From NCBI RefSeq assembly GCF_019393635.1, contig NC_057862.1, positions 264,444,441-264,508,440 on the forward strand: 64,000 nt of DNA, read 5' to 3'. The position numbers and the translations under genes were made by a program. The notes under the pieces are model-generated. The model searched no databases and was not told the DNA's origin. It saw only the letters and a program-made list of their open reading frames with translations. This document shows positions 35,405 through 47,612 of this stretch, piece after piece. The DNA is from Dromiciops gliroides (Eukaryota; Chordata; Mammalia; Microbiotheria; Microbiotheriidae). Within the stretch, counting starts at the first letter, position 1; each line of letters starts with the position of its first letter.

Positions 35405-37125
35405 GGTTCATTTTTCTTTTAAATTATTAACACATTTTATCATTTCCAAATTACATGTAAAGATAGTTTTCAACATTTGTTTTCATAAGATTTTTAGTTC
35501 CAAATTTTTATCCTCCCTCCCTTTTCTCCCGCCTCCCCAAGACAGAAAGTAATTTGATATATGTTATATATGTACAATCATATGCATGTTGTGAAAGAAG
35601 AATCAGAACAAAAGGGAAAAACCTCAACAAAGAAAAAAACAAAAACAGAAACAGTATGGTTCAATCTGCATTCAGAATGCACAGTTCTTTTTTTCTGGAT
35701 GTGGAGAACATTTTCCATCATGAGTTCTTTGGAATTGTCTTGAATCATTGCCCAGCTGAGAAGAGCTGTCTATCACAGTTGATCATCCCACAATGTTGCT
35801 GTTACTGTGTAAAATGTTCTCCTTGTTCTGCTCACTTCCCTCAGCATCAGTCCGCTTAAGTCTTTCCAGGTTGTTCTGAAATTGGCCTGCTCATAAATTT
35901 CTTACAGCACAGTAGTATCCATTACATTTATATACCACAACTTGTTCAGCCATTCCCCAATTGATGGGCAACCCCTCAATTTCCAATTCTTTGCCACCAC
36001 AAAGAGAAAGAGGGGCTATAAATATTTTTGTACATGTGGGTCCTTTTATGATCTATTTGGGATACAGACCTGGTAGTGGTATTACTGTGTCAAAGGGTAT
36101 GCACAGTCCCATAGCTCTTTGGGCATGGTTCCAAATTGCTCTCCAGAATGGTTGGATCCATTCATAACTCCACCAACAATGCATCAGTGTTCCAATTTTT
36201 CCACAGTTTCTCCTACATTTATTATTTTCCTTTTTTATCATATTAGCCAATCTGATAGGTGTGAGGTGGTGCCTCAGAGTTGTTTTAATTTGCATTTCTC
36301 TAATCAGTGGTGATTTGGAACATTTTTTAAAATAGGGCAATAGATAGCTTTGATTTCTTTATATGAAAACTGCCTGTTCATATCCTTTGACCATTTCTCA
36401 ATTGGAGAATGACTTGCATTCTAACAAATTTCATTTAGTTCCCGTTATATTTTAGAAATGAGGTCTTTATCAGAAACACTGGCTGTAAAAATTGTTTCCC
36501 AGCTTTGTTTCCCTTCTAATTTTAGCTGCATTGATTCTGTTTGTACAAAACCATTTTAATTTAATGTTATCAAAATGATCTGTTTTGCATTTCATAATAT
36601 TCACTATCTCTTGTTTGGTCATAAATTGCTCTCCTCTCCATAGATCTGAACAGTAAACTATTTCTTCCTCTCCAAATTTATTTATGGTATCACCCTTTTT
36701 GTCTAAATCATATACCCCTTTTGACCTTATTTTAGTATACAGTATAAGATATCGGTCTATACCTAGTTTCTGCCATTCCAGTTTTCCCAGCAGTTTTTGT
36801 CAAATGCTGAGTTCCTCTCCCAGCAGCTGGAGTCTTTGGGTTTATCAAACAGTAAACTATGTCTCCTGTGTTTAACCTATTCCGTGGATACACCACTCTA
36901 TTTCTTGGCCAGTACCAAATGGATGTGATGACTGCCACTTTATAGTACAGCTTCAGATTTGGTATGGTTAGCCCACCTTTCTGTGCATTTTTTAAATTAA
37001 TTTCTTTATATTCTTGACCTTTTGTTCTTCCAGATGAACTTCCAACTCTATAAAATAATTTTTAGGTAGTCTTACTGGTATGGCACTGAATAAGTAAATT
37101 AATTTAGGTAGAATTATTATTTTAT
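35405..37125 (-). mobile_element. L1 LINE 3' part
   Basis: Minus-strand element with its 3' tail at the left. The ORF2 C-terminus (36340-36053, including the WRNCGKIGTLMHCWWSYEW-like Cys/His segment) is recognisable. Many stops. Confidence 0.8.
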
Positions 37126-37189
37126 ATGTAATGTTTCTTGAAGAGGGGGAAGGGTAGGGACAGAAAACATCAATAAAATTTTTAAAAAT

Positions 37190-37560
37190 TGTTATTTCAA
37201 TAATCTATATCTTCTTTTGTTCAGCTGTCTTTTATATTCTCATAAGTATTCATCCATTTCCTCTAATTTGTCAGTTTTATGACTTTTTTTTTGGTGGGGC
37301 AATGAGGGTTAAGTGACTTGCCCAGGGTCACACAGCTAGTAAGTGGCAAGTGTCTGAGGCCACATTTGAACTCAGGTCCTCCTGAATCCAGGGCCAGTGC
37401 TCTATCCACTGTGCCACCTAGCTGCCCCCATGACCTTTTACTTATATTAATTTCCACAAGTTTCCTGTACTTCTTCAAGTGTTGTGAGTTCTTTTTCATT
37501 TTTTTAATATGTGTAATAGGGTTTCCTTTCTCTCTTTGTCTCTCTAAGATTAGCTAACTT
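37190..37560 (-). mobile_element. L1 fragment with a SINE
   Basis: Old minus-strand L1-like sequence holding a minus-strand tRNA-derived SINE at about 37283-37428. ATGACTTTTT/ATGACCTTTT repeats on the two sides suggest a short target duplication. Confidence 0.6.
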
Positions 37561-37569
37561 TAAAAAGAT

Positions 37570-38445
37570 ACTACTTTTTTAAATCAAATTTATAAGAACC
37601 CAAGTCATTCCCCAATTGAGAAATGGTCAAAGGATCTGAACAGGCAGTTTTCTGATGAAGAAACCAAAGCTATCTATTCCCATATGAAAAAATACTCTAA
37701 ATCTTTAATGATTAGAGAGATGCAAAAAAAAAACAACTCTGAGGTACCACCTGACACCTATCAGATTGGCTAAAATGACAAAAAAGGAAAATAATAAATG
37801 TTGGAGAAGCTGTGGGAAAATTGGAACACTTTGGAGCTGTGAACTGATTCTGGAGAGCAATTTGGAATTATGCCCAAAGGGCGATAAAGCTGTGCATACC
37901 CTTTGACCCAGCAATACCACTTTTGGGTCTTTTTCCCAAAGAGATCATGGAAGGGGGAAAGGGACCCACATGTACAAAAATAGCTGCTCTTTATGTGGTG
38001 GCAAAGAATTGGAAGTTGAGGGGGTGCCCATCAATTGGGGAATGGCTGGACAAGTTGTGGTATATGAATACAATGGAATACTATTGTGCTATAAGAAACG
38101 ATGAGCAGGAGGAGTTCAGAGAAACCTGGAGGGTCTTGTGTGGGCTGATGATGAGTGGGATGAGCAGAACTAGAAGAACATTGTACACAGTAACATCAAC
38201 ATTGAGTGTTGATCTACTGTGCTGGACTATATTCTTCTCACCAATGCAATGGCACAGAAGAGTTCCAGGAAACTCGTGATGGAAGAGGATCTCCAAATCT
38301 AGGGGAAAAAAAAAAAAGAACTGTGGAGTATAGATGCTAAATGAACCATACTATTTCTTTTGTTTTTGATGCTGTTGTTGTTTTTTTCTATTTTGAGGTT
38401 TTCCATCATTGCTCTGAGTTTTTTTTCTCTTAAAGATGGTCTATT
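37570..38445 (+). mobile_element. L1 LINE 3' end, target of the PKM retrocopy
   Basis: Plus-strand ORF2 C-terminal fragment and 3' UTR, similar to the reverse complement of 47870-48660. It carries a 37923-38279 open frame that is only decayed ORF2/3' UTR. The pyruvate kinase retrocopy begins just after it. Confidence 0.8.
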
Positions 38446-38461
38446 AGAAATACATTTTTTC

Positions 38462-41085
38462 GAGAAGAGCATTTCTTCGGGAGGAGGACACATTGTCTTT
38501 TGCAGATCTTTGGAAAGGAACACCTGCGCTAGGAGCAACATGGATCTGGGGAAAACAGACAGTCAGTTAGCATTCACTGCTATTAAGCAGCAGCAGCTGT
38601 ATGCTGCCATGGCTGACACCTTTCTGGAACATATGTGTTGTTTTGACATCGACTCAGAGCCCATTGCTGCTCGGAACACTGGTATCGTCTGCATCATTGA
38701 CCCAGCCTCCTGAGCTGTGGATACATTAAAGGAGATGATTGAAGCTGGAATGAATGTGGCTTGTCTGAACTTCTCCCATGGAACTCATGAATACCATGCA
38801 GAGACTATCAAAAATGTGCAAACAGCTATAGAAAGCTATACTTCTGATCCTATCAAGTACCGGCCTGTTACCATAGCCTTGGACACCAAAGGACCAGAGA
38901 TCCGGACTGGACTCATCAAGGGCAGTGGCACAGCTGAAGTGGAGCTGAAGAAGGGAAGCACTCTCAAAGTCACCTTTGATGATGCCTATGTGGAGAAATG
39001 TGATGAAAATGTCCTGTGGGTAGACTACAAAAACATCTGCAAGGTGGTGGATGTTGGTGGCAAAATCTTTGTGGATGATGGGCTCATTTCTCTTCTTATG
39101 ACAGAGAAAGGTCCAAATTGCCTTATAACTGAGGTGGAGAATGGTGGCATGCTGGGCAGCAAGAAGGGTGTGAACCTTCCTGGAGCAGCTGGTGACTTAC
39201 CTGCTCTATCTCAGAAGGATATCCAAGATCTACACTTTGGACTAGAGCAAGGGGTGGATATGATATTTGCATCTTTCATCCAAAAGGCAGATGATGTCCA
39301 TGCAGTCAGAAAGGTCCTGGGAGAGAAAGGAAAAAAATATCAAGATCATCAGCAAGATTGAAAACCATGAAGGAGTCCGGAGATTTGATGAGATCCTGGA
39401 AGCCAGGGATGGCATCATGGTTGCTCAAGGAGACTTGGGTATTGAGATCCCTGCAGAAAAAGACTTCATTGATCAGAAGATGATGATTGGAAGGTGTAAT
39501 CGAGTTGAGAAACTGGTTATCTGTGCCACTCAGATGCTGGAGAGCATGATTAAGAAGCCATGCTCCACAAGGGCTGAAGGTAGTGATGTGGCCAATGCTG
39601 TCCTGGATGGAGCTGATTGTATCATGCTGTCTGGGGAGACTGCCAAAGGAGACTATCCAATAGAAGCTGTGGGGAAGCAGCACTTGATTGCCCGAGAGGC
39701 AGAGGCTGCCATCTTTCACACGCAGTTGTTTGAAGAGCTTTGCCACCTGGTCCCCATGACCAAGGATCCCACTGAAGCCACTGCCCTGGGTGGTGTAGAG
39801 GCTTCCTTCAAGTGTTGCAGTGGGGCCATTATCATCCTCACCAAGTCTGGAAGGTCTGCTCATCAGGTAGCCAGGTACCGTCCCAGGGCCCCCATCATTG
39901 CCGTTACTCGTTGTGCTCAGGCTGCATGCCAGTCTCATCTGTACCGAGGTGCTTTTCCTGTGCTGTGCAAGGTCCCTGTTCATGAGTCATGGGCTGAAGA
40001 TGTGGACCTCAGGGTTAACCTTGCCATGGAAGTTGGCAAAGCTCGTGGCATTTTCAAGAAAGATGATGTGGTCATTGTGCTAAATGGTTGGCGTCCAGGT
40101 CCAGGCTTCACCAACACTATGTGTTCGGTGCCAATTCCATAGAAGGGCATTCGAAGACCTTATTGTGGGTGATTTCAGCACCCCACCTCCTCCCCTGTCC
40201 CTGCCTGCAATAGTTAGACCTGCAGCTGTTATTGGTGGTGTCCATTCCTAGCTACTACAGGCTTTAGACCGCTAACCTCACTCCCCCCCCCCAAAAAAGA
40301 TTAAAGTCTCTTCATAAAAACAAAACAAAACAAAACAAAACAAAACAAAAAACTATATTAGAACTGCCTTCCTGCCTCCCCACCTAGTAACATCAGTATC
40401 AGTTTAGCACACCCCTGGTGGTGGGTAAAGCTAGAGCAACTGTGGCTTAGCTTGGCCTCCTGCAGATCATCTTTGATGTAGAGGATTGAAGTAACTCATG
40501 TCAGCATTGTGTTTTAAATTGATCTAGACCTCCTTCATGCACACACAAGTAGGCAGCAGTCACAGTCCCTCTACATACAAGTCCTCAAAATATATGGGCC
40601 TCTACATCTTTCCTGACTAGAGAAACCACACTCCCTTTCCCCCAGCTCCATTGTGTGAATGAAAATGTCTTGATTTCACACGCTTAAGTTAAAAAGTAAA
40701 TAGCTGGATCCAGCTGCTAAAACACATTTGGGTGAATAATGTAGTATTTAGCAATGGTGTCCACTGCTAAGGCATTCCTACCTAGGTGGGGAGGAAGAAG
40801 CTTCCAGTCATAAGCCACTGTTTCCTCCAGTTGGAGGAGGGAGCCTCGGATGGAAAGGAAGTTCTTCCCGGGGAATAATCTCCACTGTCCCAGGCAACAG
40901 GCCTTACTACACTCCTTGCCCATGACCCAACCCTCAGCCCTCTTACATTGTGAGTTTCTGAGTTGCTCCAATAGTTCTCTTCTATTTTCAATCTGGAACA
41001 AACCTACACTCCTATTGTGCTATATTTGGCTGTAGAGTACATATTTTTGTCAATAAACACAAACTGAAGCAAAAAAAAAAAAAAA
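38462..41085 (+). pseudogene. PKM: Processed pseudogene of pyruvate kinase M (PKM)
   Basis: Intronless copy of the mRNA for glycolytic pyruvate kinase (phosphoenolpyruvate + ADP to pyruvate + ATP). 5' UTR about 38462-38539, coding region 38540-40142, 3' UTR to about 41070 with AATAAA at 41052-41057 and a poly(A) tract. Recognisable blocks include [61 protein letters not shown] and [15 protein letters not shown] rather than PKLR because of the [13 protein letters not shown] and KNICKVV segments. Breaks: TGA at 38711-38713 (an Arg-to-stop CpG-type change) and one extra A in the A7 run at 39331-39337. Imperfect target duplication AGAAATACATTTTTTC (38446) / AGAAAGAATTTTTTC (41086). The tract AAAAC(n) near 40318-40350 lies inside the 3' UTR. 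The M1/M2 exon choice is not clear. Confidence 0.95.
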
Positions 41086-42376
41086 AGAAAGAATTTTTTC
41101 TTGGAGAATTTCCGTGAACAGAATCTTTAACAGATATTGAACTTTATCCAAATTCAAGCAATTATTCAGTCAATTAACACCCATTTATTAAAGACCTATT
41201 AAGGTGCTTAGGATATGAAAACACTCTCCACTCTCAAACTGATTACATTCTTTTGTTGGCAAATATATACAGAAAAAAAATATGTACAGTCTGTATAAAA
41301 TCAAATAGAAGATAACTCTTGGATGGAGTGCAGGAACAGAGGGAAACAAGAAAAGTTTCATGTAGAAGGTAGCACCTGAGATGAGCTTTGAAGGAATAAA
41401 TGAATAAAAAGAAGTATAGATTAGGAGGAATGGTTTTCCTGGGATAGGTGACATCCATTGTAAGGGCATGGAAAGCAGACAATGAGTCCTCTGGAAGGAA
41501 CAGAGGGAAGGCTAGTTTAACTAGATTATAGAGTTCAATGAGAAGACTAACATAAAGTTTCAAAGATAAGTTGGGGCTAGTTTAAGAAAAAAAATTAAAC
41601 AGTAAAGATTAAAGCTTGATATTAGATCCTAGAGGCAACATGGAGAAATTGGGGTTCATTAATGGCAGTGGTATGGTTAGACATGACTTTAGCAGCCATA
41701 TGGAAGAAGAAATGACAACGTTTGAGACCTGAGGTGACCTGAGTGAAAAGAAAACAAATTACAAAGGGTTGAGAAGTGCCTTAAGTTAAAGAAAGGGAAA
41801 AGATTTGGAAAGATAGCTTGAAGACAGTGTTAGTGAGGCTTTTTAGGCTTGGGAGGCTAGGGTATATTTTGTAAGGCCTATACCATGGGAGGACAAAACA
41901 GAGAGACAAACTGACCCAGTTCAGACTTTGCAATATACAAATTCTTACAATCTCAAAAGCTGATTGGAGAATAATTTGTATTTTTGCCAGCATTCTCATG
42001 GTCCCTGATGGGAAGATGGGAACTACCTTTCCCTAATGAGTAAAGAATTAATATAAAGTGGTTATAAGCCAGAAAAATGTTCTCTCTCCTGACACCACTG
42101 TGTACAGTAGGTGGCAGCAGACTTGGTTGGTCTGGGAAGGAGCTACCTACATTCTGAGGCTCAGCCTATACCTGTCCCAAGAAACTGGAGAAGAAATATA
42201 CATTCTCCAGAGGATATTGTGGCACTGTCTCACCAGACATAATGAACCCTTCTGAAAAACAAAACATGTTTTTGTTTTTGCTTTTTTAAGATCCAGGATA
42301 TTGAGCTTTATTATATCCTGTCCAATGTCTCCAGTTCAAAGAAGAATATGAGCTTCGGTGTGCTGGTAAGTTTTGG

Positions 42377-42539
42377 GTTTTTTTTTGTTTGTTGTTTTTT
42401 TTTTAGTGAGGCAATTGGGGTTAAGTGACTTGCCCAGGGTCACACAGCTAGTAAGTGTTATGTGTCAGGCCGGATTTGAACTCAGGTACTCCCGACTCCA
42501 GGGCCATTGCTCTATCCACTACGCCACTTAGCTGCCTCC
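42377..42539 (-). mobile_element. SINE specific to VH duplicon B
   Basis: Perfect 18-bp target duplication TGTGCTGGTAAGTTTTGG at 42359-42376 and 42540-42557. The orthologous position in copy A (about 8030-8047, TATGCTGGTAAGTTTTT) is empty. Confidence 0.95.
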
Positions 42540-43274
42540 TGTGCTGGTAAGTTTTGGAAAAATAGCTCTCTATGGGAGAAAAATGTATGCTTGCAACACT
42601 TTTAAGTTTAATCCTACTTTATTAACATTTAATTTAATTAACAGTATTAACATAATAAAGGGGTAAAGAACCATTTTGTTAAGTCAAAAAATTTTTAAAA
42701 AACACATTTAATTCAAGTCCTGATTTTCAGTTTCTGCTGATTTCTGAAGGATAAGTGCTCACACTGAAAACTTATCAATCACCTCTCCCATGCCAACAGA
42801 TCATATCCTGGATATAAGGAACCATGAATAAGATTGGGGATAAATAATCCATGTGAAATCCAGTACCAAAGAGGAGCAAAAATTAGCCATATAAGCAATC
42901 AGAGGAGTAAGCTCAGAAATTCCCCCTTACTGCCTAGGAAAAAGAAAAAATTCCTAAGGTAGATTCGATCCATGCTGAAGATCAAAAATGACAAAGGCTT
43001 GAGGAGCTGTCCTGATTAGAAATGGCACAGGGAAAAGCTGGGAAAATACCAGCAACACAGAAAAGCCTAATGAGAATTCTCTTGGTAATGAGAATAGATT
43101 GGAGTGATGGAGAAGGATAGACACTGAGTCTTTACCAATGATCTCTAGATTCTCTAAAAATTTTTCCCAGGGTTTTAGAACCAATTTTCAGGGAAACTTC
43201 TCTTTGCAGCTCAGGGAGGGGGACTCATCACAGCAGGAGACAGTTGCTCTTCCTCACACTAAACAGAGAAAGAC

Positions 43275-43310
43275 ATGCAAATTGGGCTCCTCCCTCTAGG
43301 GATAAAAACC
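43275..43310 (+). promoter_or_regulatory. VH promoter: octamer and TATA-like box
   Basis: ATGCAAAT at 43275-43282 followed by GATAAAAA about 18 bp on. The region from about 43200 to the leader ATG is nearly identical to that of VH 1. Confidence 0.9.
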
Positions 43311-43401
43311 AGCACAAAACCTGTGTCTGCAGTTCTGGGAGAGGAGCTTTTCCTTTGTGTGGCCTTTCTCTCCTAAGGACTGACTCTGTAGAGTCTGTAC
43401 A

Positions 43402-43855
43402 ATGGGTTTTGGACTGAATGGAATTTTCATTCTGACTCTTTTACAAGGTAGCTTTGTCTTTTTTTTTTTTTTTTTTACTGAGGAAACATTCTTTGCAGTG
43501 ATGTATTTGTGTGACTATTATCTTTAATGGCTTTTTTTTTTTTGGCAGGTGTCCACTGTGAAGTTCAACTGGTAGAGTCTGGGGGTGATGTGAGACAGCC
43601 TGGAGCATCTCTTCGACTTTCCTGCAAAGCTTCTGGATTCACCTTCAGTGACTATTACATGAGCTGGATCCGCCAGGCTCCAGGGAAGGGGCTGGAGTGG
43701 GTCTCATACATTAGTGATGATGGAGAAAGCACACACTATGCAGACTCTGTGAAAGATCGATTCACCATCTCCAGGGACAACAGCAACAGCATGCTGCACC
43801 TGCAAATGAATTCCCTTAAAGCTGAGGACACAGCCATGTATTACTGTGCAAGAGA
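43402..43855 (+). CDS. IGHV: Immunoglobulin heavy-chain variable gene segment 2 (clan III/VH3-like)
   Basis: Second germline VH segment, paralogous to the one at 8913. Leader exon 43402-43447 encodes the same peptide, [15 protein letters not shown]. The intron contains a T-run and ends TTTGGCAG. V exon is 43549-43855, with the mature domain from 43560 ([15 protein letters not shown]). Conserved Cys22, Trp36 and the second cysteine (MYYCAR) are intact, with no stop. CDR1 is about SDYYMS and CDR2 about [17 protein letters not shown]. Differences from VH 1 are concentrated in the CDRs. It looks functional. The ATG at 43527 is intronic and not used. Confidence 0.95.
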
Positions 43856-43893
43856 CACAGTGAGAGAAAGGAGCATGAAACCAGACATAAATC
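43856..43893 (+). promoter_or_regulatory. V(D)J recombination signal (23-RSS class) of VH 2
   Basis: Heptamer CACAGTG at 43856-43862, 22-bp spacer, nonamer ACATAAATC at 43885-43893. Same elements and spacing as VH 1. Confidence 0.9.
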
Positions 43894-43918
43894 TCATCCA
43901 GAGAGGCCATGTGGAGAC

Positions 43919-44293
43919 TGTTAAGGGCTAAAATTCTAGCTAGTCTGTCTAAAATATCTAATGAGTGGTTGCCAATATATTATAAGCTTTAGCTAGAGTT
44001 AGGCTTTTAAGCATTTATTAAGGAGAATAAGAATTTGGTAAAGAGAGAGAGAGAAAAGGCCTAGATTCCTATCTATTAAAGGGAAAGTGCATTTCTAGCT
44101 CCCTTCTCCACCAGCGTCCTCAGGAAAAGAGAGAGAGACAGAGCGCCCAACTCCCCCTTCCTCCTCCCACCAGCAAACATCACTTCCTGACTCCAAAGAA
44201 AAGATGCATGGTCTTGCCCTCAAAGACCTTCCTTTCGTGGCGGAGTTTTTCTACAGTAAGTCTCCAGCAGGTGGCGTCATTCCAATTGTTACA
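43919..44293 (-). mobile_element. Solo LTR of family B just behind the VH 2 RSS
   Basis: Minus-strand LTR from TGTAACAATTGG to CCCTTAACA, 375 bp, with an AATAAA signal. It lies 25 bp after the RSS nonamer. The target duplication is 4 bp and imperfect (AGAC/AGAA). Uninterrupted flank sequence is kept at VH 1 (9405-9425) and in the VH relic (58570-58590). Confidence 0.85.
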
Positions 44294-45289
44294 AGAATGA
44301 CTTAGAGAGAGAACTCAAAAACACTGAAAGACCACTTATAATAACAGGTGAAGAATGAGGATGAAAAAAATGTCAACATACATGGTTTCTTCTGAATTCT
44401 CAGTAAATATCTGTTCCATCCATCCATCAACCCACCTGAACATCTCTCTCTCTCATCTCTCTGTCTTTGTCTCTCTGTTTCTCTCTGTCTGTCTCTCTCT
44501 GTATGATCTACTTTGTGTCCCTAAGAATCTTTCCTGTTTCTAATGCCCACAGGCACAAAGAGAACATGTATTCTTTTAATGGTTTACATGTTTTGTACAT
44601 GGTGACTAATTTCTCTGAATTTGTTAAACATGAGGCAAATCAAGGATTATTATGTGCATTCTATAACATTTCCATATACACTGTGCTCATGAAAAACACA
44701 CCTACCTACAGGTATATTCAATATGTAATATATGTCTATATTATGTATATGATGCTCCAATGTGGATATATATTATACAAATATTCATATCTTGTATGTA
44801 TATTCATAAACATATCAGAGAATCATGATACTGTAACTGGAGGGAACCTGAATCTTCAACCACATCTCTCATATTATCAAAATTATATTCCTCTCACTTG
44901 ATAAATGATCCTCTTGATTTGACTGGATATATCGGTGTGTCTCTTGGATCCCTGATTTGTGTAGTCAGAAAAACCTTGACCGCTCCATAGCACTAGTTTA
45001 TCCATAAAGATAAAGCCCTTTAGAAACATCTTCAGAAACCTCTGAAAGTAAGCATTTCCCTTTAAGTATATTGTCTTCAGATGTTTCCTAGTAAATTTCT
45101 GAGCCCCTGATGATGTCCAAGATGTCTTTGTCTCTCAACCTCCCTGGACTTTGGGATTGAGACCCTTGAGTTGGATATAATACTGAAAGGTTATACCTCT
45201 TTATGATGTGACAGGTTAGTAAGAGGGAAGTCAAGGGGAGGCAGCATACTTATTACAAAGCCTAGCATATGGTCAGGAATTATCAGATA

Positions 45290-45985
45290 CTTTTTCAAAA
45301 AAACAATAAGCATTTTTATTTAAAGTTTAGAGTTCCAAATTTTATGCCTCCTTCCCTCCATCCTCAAAGACAAGAAAGGACAAGAAAAAGAGGAAGGAAG
45401 GAAGGAAAAAGAGAAAGGAAGGAAGAAAGTGAAAAAATAGTTTGTTTCAGTCTATTCAGACAACATCAGTTCTTTCTCTGGAGGCAGATCATATTTTTCA
45501 TCAGGAATGCTTTTTTGTTTTTGGTTGTCTTGGATTGTAGTATTACTGAGAATAGCTAAGTCATTCATAGTTCCTTATCATGATTGCTGTTACTGTGTAC
45601 AATGTTCTCTGCTCAGTTCAGTTTGTATTAGTTCAAAAAAGTCTTTCCCGGTTCTTCTGAAGTCATTCTGCTTGTCATTTTTTATAGAACAAAAATATTC
45701 TATTAAAATAATATGCAAAAAGTTGTTCAACCATTCACCAAATGATTGACATCCCCCCAATTTCCAATTCTTAGCCACCACAAAAAGATCAGTCATAAGT
45801 GTCTTTTGTACAATTAGGTCTTCCCCTCTTTTAAACTTTTAAATATTATTTTTTTCCAACTTCATCTAAAGACAATTTTTAAGATTTATTTTTTAATAAA
45901 ATTTTGAGTTCCAAATTTTCTTCCTCCTTCCTCCTTAAGATTATAAGTAATTTGATATGCATTATATATGTTGTGAGAAAATAAT
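45290..45985 (-). mobile_element. Two L1 3' ends
   Basis: 45290-45815 and 45825-45985 are two minus-strand L1 tails, both with the TTAAAATTTAGAGTTCCAAAT-type start of a 3' UTR in variant form. The first includes a (GAAG)n-rich stretch. Non-coding. Confidence 0.7.
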
Positions 45986-46530
45986 TGTTGGTAATGGATT
46001 TATTGGGGGACCCAGGGACCCAGTCTTAGCTTTCTCTTCACCCCCACTTGCCCTTTTGGGACCAGCCCAGGAGCTCATGGGTGGATCAATAGAAATGTAG
46101 ACTAAAGCCACACCTATCTGAAAGCAGCTTTGCCCTCAGGGGGTCTGTCTTTCACTAGACCCTGTTCTCATCAAGGTAGAGCTCATTTTAATATGGACCA
46201 CCCTCAGGTCACATCAACCCATGGAACTGAATGATTCTAGCCAATTAGCTTTGAGCAGTGTATAAGAGCCACCTCTATTGAAGGAGGAATGGGACTGCAC
46301 CACAGGGGGCTCTCTCTCTTGTGCTCTACACTCTTATCCTACTCTTGGCCCTCTTTTCCCAGTGCCCTTCCTGGGACTCTTCATGCTGGGTATGTCACTG
46401 TTCAGGCCTGTAAGGCCTGTAACTAGTGGGAAGTCAGTCAGACACATGGTCAATACTTTGGTAATATGTGATCTTAATAACAAATGCTTACTGCTAAAAC
46501 TGGTGCAATAGCATTTAATTTATAAGTAGC
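45986..46530 (+). mobile_element. Probable solo LTR, family E
   Basis: Starts TGTTGGTAATGG, has a GTGTATAAGAGCC TATA-type box near 46258 and GC-richer sequence than its neighbours. The right border is unclear. No internal ERV sequence. Confidence 0.4.
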
Positions 46531-47101
46531 AATATTTTAGAAAACCCCAGCCTACTTACTCATAATTTAGACAGAAACAGGCTAGCCTCCCAATATTTTA
46601 AATGAAACAATGTATAAACATATAAAATATATTTCCATATTAGTCATGTTGTGAAAGAAACTGAAAAAAGGAAAGAAAAGCCATGAAAAAGTAAAGAATG
46701 TGAAAATAGTATCCTGCATTCAGCCTCCATCAATTCGTTCTCTGGATGTGGATAGCATTTTCCATCAGGAATCTTTTGGAATTGTTTTGCATCATTGTAT
46801 TGCTGAGAAGAGCTAATTCTATCACAGTTGATGAGGTTGCTGTGTACAATGTTCTCCTGGTTCTGTTCACTTTGTTTTGCATCACCTCAATATGTCTTTC
46901 CAGTTTTTTTCTGAAATCTGTCTGCTCATCATTTCTTATAGCACAATAAGATTCCATTACATTCATATACCACAACTTGTTCATCCATTCTTCAATTGAT
47001 AAACTCAGTTTCCAATTCTTTGCCATCACAAAAAGAGATGCTATAAATATTTTTGTACGTGAAGGTACTTTCTTTTTTGTTATGATCTCTTTGGATGAAA
47101 A

Positions 47102-47612
47102 CGTTTTGGGCCCAGCATACCCCAGAAATTCTCTGGGGCACATCAAAGAATATTCTCCTTGAGAAACTAAACCAGAGGACAAATATGCCTAGAGAGATAA
47201 GTAGAACCAGTTCAGACTGAGCTAGTTTCTGGACCCCCACCCTTCCTTCTAGTCTCCCTCAACCCAGGTGCAATAAGATTAGGTGTGGCTGCTTCCTTTG
47301 TGTTCTGAGGAGATGCCTTGAGAGATCTGAAGCTACCCCTCACCCAACTCCTCCAGCCACCACCGGTGGGGGATGGTCCTCCCTCACCAAGGGAACTTTC
47401 CATAGTCAGATGGTCACCCCCCCATCAGTCCTCTATAAAAGTACCTGCCAGTCTCCTGCTCGAGGAGATTGGTATCTCAGAGCCACATGCTTTGTGCCAT
47501 GCCTCTCTCCCCATGAGAAGTCCAAGGATTTCTCTTAGTTTCCCTTCCCCTCCCTTCCTTTCCCTTCCCTTCCCTTCCCCCAACTGCTTTTGTGTGCAAG
47601 AGGGTATAATTC
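47102..47612 (+). mobile_element. LTR family A, left part (rest at 57386-57473)
   Basis: Starts near 47102 with GTTTTGGGCCCAGCATACC, has CTCTATAAAAGTACC near 47440, and breaks at GGGTATAATTCTT where a younger L1 enters. The U5 end, AAAGAGGAATTCCTAAGGAC to CCCCATGACA, is at 57386-57473. Confidence 0.8.

Larger units (their letters stand above)
41190..44690 (+). repeat. VH duplicon, copy B
   Basis: Homologous to 5530-9760 (copy A). The left part, 41215-43200, is shared non-coding DNA. Copy B has its own SINE (42377-42539) and its own LTR (43919-44293) and lacks the LTR and SINE of copy A. The stretch 44700-45285 is unassigned. Confidence 0.85.

Noticed and set aside
39306..39983. 225-codon antisense frame over the PKM copy
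   Set aside because: Shadow of conserved coding sequence on the other strand; no family resemblance.
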